DNA of 64,000 nucleotides from assembly GCA_029532415.1 (NCBI GenBank), contig JAQOTA010000053.1, positions 3,100,001-3,164,000 of the forward strand, given 5' to 3'. The notes beneath the pieces were generated by a model. The model was not told where the DNA came from. It saw only the letters and a list, made by a program, of their open reading frames with translations, and made no database searches. Source of the stretch: Marasmius tenuissimus. Its lineage: Eukaryota > Basidiomycota > Agaricomycetes > Agaricales > Marasmiaceae. Below, in pieces: positions 12,228 through 23,024 of the stretch (position 1 is the first letter of the stretch; every line of letters begins with the position of its first letter). A program made the translations under genes and the position numbers.

Positions 12228-13994
12228 TCAGTGCAGTCTTGGATTAGTAATCATGAGGTTAATGAATATACTGAACACTGTAGCAGTCCCGATAGCCAGT
12301 ACAACGCCACCAATCCATGCAACTTTCATGGATGTAACGTCTGCGTGAAGAAACACGATAACATCGTAAGCAAATTTTGCACCCCGTCCAATGACGCTGC
12401 TGTTGCAGTAGCAGCGATCGAAGAAACTAGTGAATTGGAAGATGCATGCCATCATCAGCCATACGGCATTGAAGAAGGCGAGGACCTTCCCTAGTCTTCG
12501 TAGGAGAATGGAGGACCAGGATAGCATCTGATGCTTGAAGGGCTTCATGTGTGGTCTTAACGGATGTGGTGGAGGAGCTCGGGACGCGTAGTGAGCGAAG
12601 ATGCTCGACAGTACCAGCATGGTCATGACCACAGTGGAAGCCGCTGCGTATATGAAATACGCGCCTGAGCGACAACCAAGTCCCGTAGTCGGTGTGAAGT
12701 AGACTGTCAACAACGCGGCGCCGGCAGTGCCCCACTGAAGTCCCAGACCGGCCAGAAAGGCTAGAATGATCTTGTTCCATACACCGAATCCGTAGGGATC
12801 TGGTGTTGACGCTGCCACTGGTACGCAATATGTTTGTACCTGGAAAGAAGACCCCAGACGATTTTCGGGTCGAACCTTCAGAGAGCGCTTTCCTTCGACC
12901 CAGTCCACGTCCGGGTTGACAGGCTCAAAAGAATCGGCGTGCCTTGTCGCCTCTGCAAAGGCTGCTGCGACTGTCTGGACTGCTTCCGTCCAGGCGAAAA
13001 GGCGCGCGTAGTTGAACACCGGCACACTGATGTGCTGGTCAGCATGGAGGGTTTGTAACTTGTCACAGTCCAGGTATATGGCCCGCTGGTTGCTCATACG
13101 CGAGGCAGGAATGATCCTGTGGTCGTAGGTAGCAACGTGGGCAAGATCGTTGGCACGATCCAACATGGTCGTGACCCTCTCGCTATCGCATTTGGGTGAT
13201 ATCTGCAGCCAGGAGATGACGATTGGTATCAACCAAAGCCAAATTGATCCTACGCCCTGACCGTTAACCTCCACCGTCGCTTCGACGTCGTCTGTGAAAG
13301 AATCAATGATGGTGAAAACGTAGGCGATCACAACCCACGCAATAGAGGAGGCGGCGGAAATTGACCATGAATGGGTGTACTCCAGCCAATGCACGAGCTC
13401 ACTCCACCACTCGTCGTTTTCTGGAAGTACGACGAGCGAAGCCAGAAGACACCCGTCTGGGTTGATGCGCAGCGGTGACTGCTGTAAGCTGTTCAATACG
13501 CGGACGGCATGCCGAGAGTTCGGGTAGGTGTAACGGGAGAATAAACGTGTGAGCCATCTCCCATTGAGAACTGTGATTACTATAGAGTAGGCTGCGATGG
13601 CGGGTGAGCCGACGGTGAGGAGCACGGCGAGGAGGTTGTGCCATCGGTCGTGCGCACCGAATGGCAGTTGGGAGAGGAGGGCAAGGTAGGGTAGTAACCA
13701 TGCGCTGAACTCTTGGGCAAATTGCGACCAATTGAATGCGGTCGGACCTGTTCCACATTTCTCTACGCACACTTCGTATGGGATTGCTGTCGCGTCGCCC
13801 ACATTTGTGGGAAAGGCGCCATGGTTATCCATCCCTGCATGAGGGCCGAAGGTATTGTTTCGAACGAGGGAGAGGCATTGCGAGAAATCGGTAGAAGCAG
13901 CTGTGCGGCGTTGGAGGGTGAGGAAGAAGAGGAGAAGAGGCAATCTGAGCAGCATTGGTGAATGCAGGTCGGAAGTGCGATAAGAGCTTGTCAT
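12228..13994 (-). CDS. Multi-pass membrane protein, unknown function
   Basis: This is a single-exon reading frame of 588 codons from the ATG at 13994; the frame extends upstream only through a non-ATG codon. The N terminus (SPMLLRLPLLLFFLTLQR) looks like a signal peptide and is followed by a short lumenal region with Cys and Asn-X-Ser/Thr sites. Hydrophobic segments occur near residues 90-110, 125-150, 215-235, 250-270 and 415-480, with more in the last 100 residues (LGKVLAFFNAVWLMMACIF and VAWIGGVVLAIGTATVFSIF). A soluble part of about 150 residues lies in the middle. I do not recognise the family. Intronless multi-pass proteins of this kind occur in agaricomycetes without assigned function. 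It converges with calcineurin A. Confidence 0.75.
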   Translation of the reverse strand: MTSSYRTSDLHSPMLLRLPLLLFFLTLQRRTAASTDFSQCLSLVRNNTFGPHAGMDNHGAFPTNVGDATAIPYEVCVEKCGTGPTAFNWSQFAQEFSAWLLPYLALLSQLPFGAHDRWHNLLAVLLTVGSPAIAAYSIVITVLNGRWLTRLFSRYTYPNSRHAVRVLNSLQQSPLRINPDGCLLASLVVLPENDEWWSELVHWLEYTHSWSISAASSIAWVVIAYVFTIIDSFTDDVEATVEVNGQGVGSIWLWLIPIVISWLQISPKCDSERVTTMLDRANDLAHVATYDHRIIPASRMSNQRAIYLDCDKLQTLHADQHISVPVFNYARLFAWTEAVQTVAAAFAEATRHADSFEPVNPDVDWVEGKRSLKVRPENRLGSSFQVQTYCVPVAASTPDPYGFGVWNKIILAFLAGLGLQWGTAGAALLTVYFTPTTGLGCRSGAYFIYAAASTVVMTMLVLSSIFAHYASRAPPPHPLRPHMKPFKHQMLSWSSILLRRLGKVLAFFNAVWLMMACIFQFTSFFDRCYCNSSVIGRGAKFAYDVIVFLHADVTSMKVAWIGGVVLAIGTATVFSIFINLMITNPRLH

Positions 13995-14853
13995 GCGGGG
14001 ATGGCTATTTAACACAAGTTATCTGGGGTATGACAGGGAAAGCTGTTAAATGAGACAAAGGCACCAATGTCGGGAACGAAGCCTTCATGATGCGCCTTTA
14101 CTGGGCTAGTCTGAGTGTGTAGGACTAGAAGCTGTTGATTGAAGTACCTTGACCCACGATTGAAGAGTTGGCTGTTCCTCTCGAGCTTGTGCAGTTGGGA
14201 AGACACCTCCGCCGGCTAGGTTCATTTTCCCGATATTCTTCACAGCAGATACCCAATATTCGAAGGCGATGGAACTTGGGTACTGAGTGAATGAATGTGA
14301 ATGCCAGTGCCACTGATAGATCATTTAATGTGAATTCAAGTTCCACAACACGCGTTATCTGAACGGGAGCGGTGGGCTCGTGATGCCGCAGCCGTGTATC
14401 AGTCAAGTTGTTGGTCGGCGTATGGTCGGCGGTTGCATCGTGAAGTGCTTTACAGTAAGGAACCTAGGAGGTTGGAGCGGGATTTGAAGCGGCAGTGTAC
14501 CAGCGGCATTCAATCAAGAGAACAGCTATCTGGTAAGGGGTCACTTATGTGAATGTCCTGTGAGAGAAAGATACGAGCTGACCTGAATCACAGCCCTCAT
14601 ACGCTTCCGAGTCTTTTCCTAATCATGGTTCTGAGTGAGGTGCAGCGCGAGATGGTACCTGTTCATGCACAAGAGTATTTGGCATTAGACGCTCGTCTTA
14701 CTGTGAGTTCCCAAGCGCAGCAAGCGCCCAATATCGTGGTCTTTGCCACGCTACCGATACAGCTCTCCAGTTCACGGCTGTATCTCATTCTCACATAACC
14801 CCTCACGCTTTTGATCCTTCGATTGCTAGTTGCATTCGAGGAGACACTCAAAC
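13995..14853. other. Intergenic region, no gene seen
   Basis: About 860 bases between two divergent genes, so it should hold both promoters. No reading frame with a recognisable protein is present. Confidence 0.5.
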
Positions 14854-16620
14854 ATGCTTTCCTCTCCCCCACATTGGAAAACAGCCTCTCCTTTAGAGCA
14901 CCTCATCGCTCGAGCTTGCGATGTGACTCTTCCCGAGCCCAATTACGCGGTCAATCTGGAGGTTGCAGATTATGTCAATAAGAAAAAGGCCAATTCGTGC
15001 GTGTCATATATACCATAACCGCTTTTTGGACTCATCCAGCTGTTCTCCTAGTCCACGAGAAGCAGCCATGCTGATTGCACATCTTGCCAATAACCGAAAC
15101 CCCCACATCGCTATGCTAGCCCTGACGCTCCTCGACACTCTGGTTCAATCATGCGGATACCCTTTTCACCTTCAGATATCGACCAAAGAATTTCTCAACG
15201 AATTAGTTCGTCGCTTTCCAGAGAGACCGCCTCCATTCCCAAATGCAATCATGTCGCGTATACTTGAGTTGATCAATGGATGGAAGGAAGGGATATGTGC
15301 TGATTCGAGGTGGAAAGATGATCTAGGGAATATAAGAGATATGCATCGACTCCTCATGTTCAAAGGATATCGATTCCGCGATTTCCCTCGTCGGCAACAA
15401 CAGCAGGAGAACCTTGCAGCTGCATCGGTAAGTGTCGCTCGCTGGCGCAGCCCCATTGTTCACTGAGTACTTTGGTCGCTCAGAACATCAAAACGGCAGA
15501 GGAGCTGGAAAATGAGGATCGCGAAGCACAATCTGCGAAGTTGCAGGAGCTCATTCGTCGAGGCACCCCACGCGATCTTGCCGCCGCCCAGGAACTCATG
15601 AAATCCCTAGCTGGCGCCAATCCAGATGCAAAGCCCGACTATCGAGCGCAAGCACTGACGGAGCTCAACAAACTCGAAAGCAAGGTGATATTACTGAACG
15701 AGATGCTTGATAATGTGGATGTCGAGAGAGGGGAAAAGTTCGTGGCCGGAGATGCGTACGATCAAGTAGCCAATATCCTTGCAGGTGCCAGACCAAGACT
15801 GCAAGGTTGGATCTCAGATGCAGAGTCTCACGACTCTGAATCATTAGGTGAGTAGAAACAACCGCTTGGGGTATGGAGATTCTCATCCCTCGAATAAGAC
15901 ACATTCCTCCAAATCAATGATCAAATAAATACCGTCCTTAATCGCTACGAGGCTTTCAAGAAGGGCGATTATGCTGCCGCAAGAAATCCGATTCCCGAAG
16001 AGCTTTCTGCTCAGTCCTCCAGTACTGGGCTATCATTAATTGACTTTGATGACGCTCCACCCACTCAAGCATCCCCATCTAACGCTCCCGATGACCTTGC
16101 TGGGCTGTTCGGATCGTCGCAACCCGCCCAGTCATCGAATCTCATGCAAAACAACGGAATGTTTGCAATGCGGCCGGGCGGTATGAGCATGGGAATATCC
16201 TCACCACCACCTGCCCAGTCGACCCCGACGTTTTCTCCTACTCCAGTAATGGCGGGAATGAACACACAGAACAATCCCCTCTACGGCAATACTTCGATGT
16301 CTCCCCCCGCAATCATGCTACCTTCTACTCCCGCCAACGCGGGCTCACCGCGAAACGGAACCCCAGGAATGTCACCACCGGCGGCCAACACAGGAAACTA
16401 TGGAGGGATGGGCTCGGCTTCGATGGGTCAGTGGGGAATGGGATCGAACTTTGGCAATGTCGGCCAAAATCAATCACCCGCGCAGCCGCCGCTCTACGCC
16501 TCTCAGCAACAACAGGCGATGCCATCGCGGCAACAGAACGCGCAAACATCAGGTTCTGCACAGTCACAGACCTCGGCGTCAGGAAAGGATCCATTTGCAG
16601 ACCTCGCAGGATTGTTCTAG
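14854..16620 (+). CDS. VHS-GAT domain trafficking adaptor (GGA/TOM1-like)
   Basis: VHS-GAT proteins bind cargo, Arf or ubiquitin, and clathrin, and sort cargo between the trans-Golgi and endosomes. The ATG at 14854 gives MLSSPPHWKTASPLEHLIAR. The VHS domain (about residues 12-150) includes NPHIAMLALTLLDTLVQSCG, STKEFLNELVRRFPERPPPF and MSRILELINGWKEGI. A GAT-like three-helix region follows (ENEDREAQSAKLQELIRRGT through SKVILLNEMLDNVD). The long tail contains LIDFDD, which fits a clathrin box, then repeated DDLAGLFGS and terminal DPFADLAGLF motifs in a Pro/Gln/Asn/Met-rich linker. I see no C-terminal GAE ear domain, unlike classical GGAs. Introns are short. Family level is secure; the GGA or TOM1 subtype is not. 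Confidence 0.85.
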
Positions 16621-16983
16621 TAGTTAGATACGTTTTTGTGGGTTAATATTCGGATGCATTCTTTGCGGCTCTCTACCTAACTCTGAGTGATCAGAACGAT
16701 GTGAGATTTCCTTGGAATCTTCGACAACATGGCTTACTTCTCCCGTCTCCTGAATGGGCGCCTAAGGGTACGGCTAACTCGGAGTCACGCCTGAGTGACC
16801 GTGACGTATGAATTAGGTCTTCGCCTCGTTTGAATTTCGCCTCTCTCGCGAAAACGACAACTTTGAATCCGGTTGGTTTGGTTGTTACTCACAATCACTG
16901 GCTCATTCCAGCTCGATCGTGGTAAAGCTTTTATACTACACTCTCTGCTACACGATCCTTGGAGTACCCCAAACCCTAATTCA

Positions 16984-19469
16984 ATGTCGACCGCGAAAGC
17001 CCGCTCGGCACACGCAAAGGCCATATTGGGACCTGAACTTCACGCCCGTCTTGCAAGCACCAAGATACTCTTAGTTGGAGCTGGTGGCATAGGATGCGAG
17101 CTATGTATGTGTCCTGCGCTCTCATTTAACGCGCTTCTAACCTTGCCTTTCGCAATGCAGTGAAAAACGTCGTCTTGACTGGTTTTGGAGAAATCACGCT
17201 TCTCGACTTGGATACTATCGACCTCTCCAACCTCAACCGTCAGTTCTTGTTCAGGAAGAAAGATGTGAAGCAAAGTAAGGCTCTGGTGCGTCCCCTCCGC
17301 GTATCACGTTCGGATTTCAAGCTCACTCTCCCTTGTAATAGGTCGCGGCGCAGTCAGCAGCTCCATTCAACCCCGACGTTCGAATAAAGCCCATCCATGC
17401 TAATATCAAGGAACCCGAGTTTGACGTTCAGTGGTTTAGAGGCTTTGATATTGTCCTCAACGCGCTCGACAACCTTGGTGACTCTCCCTCTTTTATGGTG
17501 GCACTTTGAGGATGCTGATATTTGCTATCAGATGCTCGGAGGCACGTAAACAAGATGTGTATGGCCGCTCAAGTTCCGTTGGTCGAATCCGGAACAGCTG
17601 GGTATCTCGGACAAGTTCAGCCTCTCATGAAAGTGAGCAAATATCTATTCTCTGACCCCCGTGTGGAGTGCTAATGAAACGCGATAGGATGTAACTGAAT
17701 GTTTCGACTGTGTTCCGAAACCAACATCAAAGACCTTTCCGGTCTGTACCATTCGATCGACCCCCAGCCAACCTATACACTGCATCGTCTGGAGCAAAAC
17801 ATATCTTATGGGGTTCGAGTTAACTTCAACCGTGTCAATAAAACCTTCTGACATTGCTGTTTACAGACAGCTGTTTGGTGAAGATGAAGACGCTGGGTCA
17901 GAATTGGACGATGCGGAGAAGCAGGGGGAGAATGGTGCGTTATCGCTTGAACCACCATAATGTGTGGTTAACCTATCGTCATCGCGCAGCTCAAGAGATA
18001 GCTACTTTGAGGAAAGAAGCACTTGCGTTTCAGGCCGTCAGACAGGCTCTTCGGTCACCAAACTCTAAGGATACCGCTGCAAAGATGGTCTTTCAGAAAG
18101 TGAGTTATACCACTTGCTTCCACCCTCCCTAAATCTGATCCATATAAGATATTCGACTCGGATATTCGCAACCTTCTGGTTATGTCGGATATGTGGCGCA
18201 CAAGGACCCCTCCAACTCCGCTAGATTTCGAGAAAATCATGGAAGGTTCCTCAGACCCGCCTCAAATACATAGCGAGGCTATGAACGCCTCTGCAAACGG
18301 ATCAGATCCCATACCAAACGGGCAAACTAATGGCAAGGCTCCGTCCGGAAAGGGACAGCCAAGCCTGAAGGACCAGCGGACACTTTCCCTCAAGGATAAC
18401 TTACTGTTATTTGTTTCGAGGTACGCGGACTAGTCAAACCTAGGGAGCATGCTCGCAATATCTTCCCTTTAGCACCGAGCGACTGGCCGCGCGCCTGCAA
18501 GCAGGGGAGGAAACAATATCCTTCGATAAGGATGATGACGACACGTTGGACTTCGTGACCGCTGCGTCCAACCTGCGTTCGACTGCGTATGGTATACAGG
18601 TGAAAACGCGGTGGGAGGTGAAAGGTCTGACACCCTTGAACCTCCGCATGAACCGTCCTCCTGACCTCTTCATTCAGAGATGGCTGGGAACATCATTCCA
18701 GCAATTGCTACCACGAATGCCATCATTGCGGGTTTAATTGTCTTGCAGGCACTACATCTCCTGCGCAGGTCGTACGACAAGCTGCGAAACGTATACATCC
18801 AATTCAAGCCAGCGGTGCCTTTGAGCACTGTGAACCTGTCGCCCCCAAATCCTGCATGCGGTATCTGTCGGGACACATACACGAGTGTACTTTGTGACCC
18901 ATCGAGGGCGACTGTTGGTGATGTGGTGAAGGGTGTCCTGGGAGACGATGATAGGGAAGTGAGCGTGTACGAAGACAAGAGGGTCCTGAGTGATCCAGAC
19001 TGGGACGATAACAACGACAGGACCCTTGAGAGCCTCAACGTCACAAGAGGGAACTTCCTGTCAATAGTGGACGAAGAGGGGGAGTGGGGTACGATATCCG
19101 TTGCCATAGGTCTCCTCCCGTGCGTGTCATGCTCTCAGCTTTGGTCCGCAATTCATCTCACTGACCGAGACATACAGAGAGAGTCATCCAGTGGGCGCGT
19201 CTCCCTTCATTCTACCTGATCCTCTACCGCGGCCTCCTCGTAAGGAGAAACCAAGTTTACCACCACCACCCTCGACACCGCCTCGGGCATCACTGAAGCG
19301 TTCCGCACCCGATGATAGCGATATCGTTGAGTCTGAACCAAGTGCCAAGCGGATGAAGGCAGACGTCCTCGCAAGCCCGAGCAAGAAGCGGAGACTGGAG
19401 GAAGATGGTCTTGTCTTGATGGACAGTGCGACTGATGTATTGGATGATAACGTTATTGAGATTGACTGA
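16984..19469 (+). CDS. UBA2: SUMO-activating enzyme E1 subunit UBA2
   Basis: UBA2 with Aos1 adenylates SUMO, forms a thioester and passes it to Ubc9 in the nucleus. The ATP-binding Rossmann motif [20 protein letters not shown] lies near residue 30 and is followed by [20 protein letters not shown]. The catalytic Cys is in [19 protein letters not shown]. Zinc ligands are seen as ECFDCVPKP and [11 protein letters not shown]. The ubiquitin-fold domain reads [10 protein letters not shown] through [20 protein letters not shown]. The C-terminal tail is acidic and basic with nuclear-localisation-like clusters (SAKRMK and [12 protein letters not shown]). The start ATG at 16984 gives [16 protein letters not shown]. 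About nine short introns keep the frame, and no disruption was seen. It lies 360 bases downstream of the VHS-GAT gene on the same strand. Confidence 0.95.
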
Positions 19470-19775
19470 AATTGCTTGTAACATCGTCTTCTTGCTCTTG
19501 CTCTACTCTAGTTACTATATAGTATGTCCTATATTGCTTTCACAGTGCCAGTAGTTTCGGAAGAAGAGACACGCCGTGACCGATCAGGTGATTGTGACAT
19601 TTTCTTTGACAGTTGTCTAATCTGAGTTAAATCTGAGACTCCAGGTCAACTCCAGGTTGGAAGGCGACGACCATTATCCCACCCGTTTGACCTCCTTAAG
19701 GTCTACCTCTTACGCCACGGATCTCTTTGTGGTTGCCTTCTATAACCTCAACGCTCGTTCGTCATTTTTGACCTT

Positions 19776-20481
19776 ATGGTCGCGGTTACGGTCGACAGCT
19801 ACGCCATTATTTGTCTCGTCGGGGTTTTCGTCGTTCTGTGCGTCTCTATTCTCGGTATTTTTGCAGTTTTGCGAGACCGTAGGAGACACGCGAGAGCCCG
19901 CAGCAGGCCCTCTTGCCGTCCTCCTAGAGTTGGTATCTCGATCTCGCCTAGGACAGCTCCAAAGCTTTTCACCGCAGAACTCTCAAAAGTTGCCAGCTCT
20001 GGGAAAAGGCTTTCGCCGGGAGAGGTACTACATCATTATGATCTTGAAACTCGCATACTGACCAAGAGCATAGTCGCATCCTCTTGAATTAACTTCGAAC
20101 GCCCGGATCGACTCCCTTGCCTCCTCTACCGTTTTATCTACCTACCTTTCAGCTGACCAGCGCGATCCATCTTGGTCTCATCGTTTCCCAGAGATTAGCT
20201 TTCCCTCTCTTCGCTCTCGGAGTCTTTCTGTTCCCGACATCTCCCTTCTCGCTGGCCCTCGAGTCGGTCTTCATGATACGGACAATGCCTTGGAGGAGAG
20301 AGCACTCCTCGAGGACCATCATTTTCACCCCGTTATACCTCCATCGAGTTCGTCATTCAAAACTTTGCACTCCGATGGTTCGAAGTCAATGGAAAACAAG
20401 CAGAGCCCCACGACTTGCGTCGCCGAAGGGGCCTACGACTTTGTGGAACCAATCCATTCGAGGAGCAAGACCATGTTCTGA
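19776..20481 (+). CDS. Possible single-pass membrane protein, exon structure unresolved
   Basis: The ATG at 19776 opens a frame with one strong hydrophobic segment (IICLVGVFVVLCVSILGIFAVL, residues about 11-32) followed by a basic stretch (RDRRRHARARSR), typical of a type III or signal-anchor membrane protein. A second coding-like frame at about 20074-20481 is Ser/Pro-rich and contains DPSWSHRFPEISFPSLRSRS and DNALEERALLEDHHFHPV. The two are in different frames, so an intron must join them; no donor/acceptor pair I tried is clearly right. I do not recognise a domain. More exons may follow before 20742. Low confidence in boundaries; a coding function is more likely than not. Confidence 0.4.
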
Positions 20482-20742
20482 GACTGCGAGGAATCCCAGA
20501 GTGCAATCCTGTTGTGTTGCGGTCCGCAGATAGTTATTGTCTCCGCCAACCCGTGGTCAAGATTCTACTTCTTGGTCGGAACGTCCGTCGAGCACCTGGA
20601 GTTGGTCTCCGAGTTTCAAGAACACCAACCCAATATCATTCCAACCTCCTCTCAAGAAATTATACACTAGGGTCTAGAATACAAGATGATAAAGCACTGT
20701 TCATTGCATGTACTGGTAGAATGGGGATGTCGCGCGAAACCT

Positions 20743-21996
20743 TCAGACTCTACTCGAGACCTCCGGCTGTGGAAGATGTTGTGTTCCTCCTGGCTGGGCT
20801 ACGCCAGGGGGTGGATTTCCTGCCGAGAAGATTCCTGAAAGCGCGTGTGCTATGTCTGATGACGTTCGTCTGGGTAATGGATTCGCCACGGATGGTTTAC
20901 TTGACAAGTTCTCGGACGAGCGGCTTGCCAGTGCGGCTCGTGATCTCGAGGACAGATGACTGGACCAGAACGAGTCATACGTGAGTGATGCTGTTGCAGC
21001 TGTTCCGAACCTAAAGGGGTCGGGGATAGCAGGAGATGCCGTTGTGGTGGGAGGATGGCCTTGAGTTGGTACCGCGACGGTTCCCGTTTGAGTGGGCGTC
21101 AATCTCTGAGAGGAAGCGAGGATTGAAGGAGACGGAGGTGGTAGTGGGCCATATCTTGGTGCATATCCGGCGGGCGCTTGCGAGGTCAGGAGAGCCCCGT
21201 ACTGTTCATGAATTCAGGAAGGAACAGAGGGCTAGAAAAAGAAGGATACTCACATAGCTTGTGATAGGGTAAGTCGGAACAGTATCGTGTGCCGTTTTCT
21301 GTGCAGAGGTTAACTGGGGAACTGCCGAGAATGGTAAATGGTGTGTTTTTGACTCTGGGGCTGTTGTAGTCGTCGCCTGGGCGGGGTCAAGGGTATAGGA
21401 GAAGGCTGCAGAGGAGAAATCGAGGCATCTTCCGGAGTGGCTGGTACTGTGGAGGTTATTGTGGAGGTTACTGTTGTCTGGGGTTGGGGGGTCAATGAAG
21501 TTCCCTCGGACGCAGCCTCATCGGTTTGCATATCGTCCTGAGAGACTTCTTCATTTTTCTGCTCGTCGCTAGAATTTTGCGTGGTACAGGAAGTTTGTGA
21601 AGACTGTTGAGTGGCAGGCGTAACAGGGCAGGTCATAATGGGTAGATCTCTAAGAGATGGACGAGGTTTTGTATGTGAATGACGAAAATACAGGTTTTCG
21701 ACCTCGTTCAAGTTTTGCTTATGCTGAGAAAAGCGAATAGGGAAATCAGTTGAGTTTAAGCCACTCGTAGGGAGTGAGTCCTGACGTACCCAGCCATGTT
21801 CGACTTTCAACCGAGCATACTGCAGACGTAGTTGAAGTTGACGAGATAGCTAGATTCGAGACGTCAGAAAGCCTGCAGACCCTGGAAGAGATCTTCAAGT
21901 TGAGCGAGCACTTACATGGATCACCTTTGCTCTTTCATAAGTTATCTTCCGCTTTCGATCATCTCCTATTGTCGTTGAGGGCGTTGATGCGACCAT
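20743..21996 (-). CDS. Disordered protein of unknown function
   Basis: The ATG at 21996 gives MVASTPSTTIGDDRKRKITY. Joining exons at good splice signals adds YARLKVEHGW and then HKQNLNEVENLYFRHSH, forming a short charged, coiled-coil-like N-terminal region (residues about 13-55). The rest is low complexity, rich in Ser, Thr, Pro and Gln (EEVSQDDMQTDEAASEGTSL, then ALLTSQAPAGYAPRYGPLPP). It ends HLPQPEVSSRV. One exon boundary near 21420 is inferred from a frame change, because the reading FSYTLDPAQATTTTAPESK continues into the next exon. I do not recognise the family; the composition fits a regulatory or scaffold protein, which is inference only. Its 3' end faces the uncertain plus-strand gene before it. 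Confidence 0.55.
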
Positions 21997-22317
21997 ATTT
22001 GAGCTCTTTTTCGAATACGATTGTGAAGAAGGATTGAGACGAGTTAGAGAGACGAGCGACCGCCTGGCAGTCGCCCAGGCAAGTTGATGGGCTGTTTCAT
22101 TTTTGCCTGAGCGAGTAACGTGTTTCCACACGTGACTGGTAACATCAGACACGTGACTAATCACGCGCTGCGACTCGGAAGTCTCGGTCCATGGAGTCGG
22201 ATGGCGCAAGGAGCGGTTACTCAGCCGACGATGCCAGAAGAGCATTTGCTTGAACACAGTCCTATCCTTAGAATCCATTTTTACACCCTCCAAGCACTCA
22301 GGCTTCTGTAACACAAG
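21997..22317. other. Short divergent promoter region
   Basis: About 320 bases between a minus-strand gene and the 3-hydroxyanthranilate dioxygenase gene. It contains two nearby CACGTGACT repeats (about 22130 and 22150), E-box-like sites that could bind bHLH factors. No gene is seen. Confidence 0.4.
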
Positions 22318-23024
22318 ATGCCTCTCCTTCCTCCCATCAACTTTCCTCGATGGCTTGCCGAGAACGGGCACCTTCTGCAGCCGCCAGTCAACAATTTCTG
22401 CCTGTACAGAGGCGGTGACTTTGTCTTGATGGCGGTAGGAGGTCCCAACGAAAGAAATGATTATCACGTAAATGAAACAGAGGTGAGGAGTTTCGCATTC
22501 TCCGTCAGTACACTACTTACCGATTATATTCGATCCAGGAATGGTTTTATCAGTACAAAGGAGGCATGATTCTGAAAGTAATTGAAGATGGCGAATTCAG
22601 AGACATCAGAATCGAAGAAGGGGAGATGTTCCTGCTTCCAGGTGAATACTCACTTTCTCAAAAATACATATCAGTTTTCTGAAGGAACGTCTCTTTCGAA
22701 TCTGTCAGCAAACGTTCCCCATAACCCCGTGAGGTTCGCGGATACTATAGGAATCGTAATGGAAAGGGAGCGTCCTGAAGGGTCACTTGGTGCGGTTCAC
22801 TTGCTTGGACCATCTGGACAGTTCTGAACCCACGTTTATCAATTACAGACCGACTGCGATGGTACTGTCGCTCCGCAGCCCATGATACCCCCACCATTAT
22901 CTATGAAGAAGCATTCCATGTCACGAATCTCGGGACACAACTGAAGCCTGTTATCATGAAGTGGCAGCAAACCGAATCGCTTAGGAAGTGCAAACATTGT
23001 GGTACGGTAGCGGAACCCAAGTAG
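22318..23024 (+). CDS. BNA1: 3-hydroxyanthranilate 3,4-dioxygenase
   Basis: This enzyme of the kynurenine route to NAD opens the ring of 3-hydroxyanthranilate to give the quinolinate precursor. The ATG at 22318 gives [20 protein letters not shown]. The cupin core shows [20 protein letters not shown], which carries the Fe(II) His and Glu ligands, then [20 protein letters not shown] and [19 protein letters not shown] with the second His. The C-terminal half includes RPEGSLDRLRWYC and [20 protein letters not shown]. The end has a CKHCG pair, as in family members with a rubredoxin-like zinc site. Length of about 175 residues fits the family. Three or four short introns keep the frame. Confidence 0.93.
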
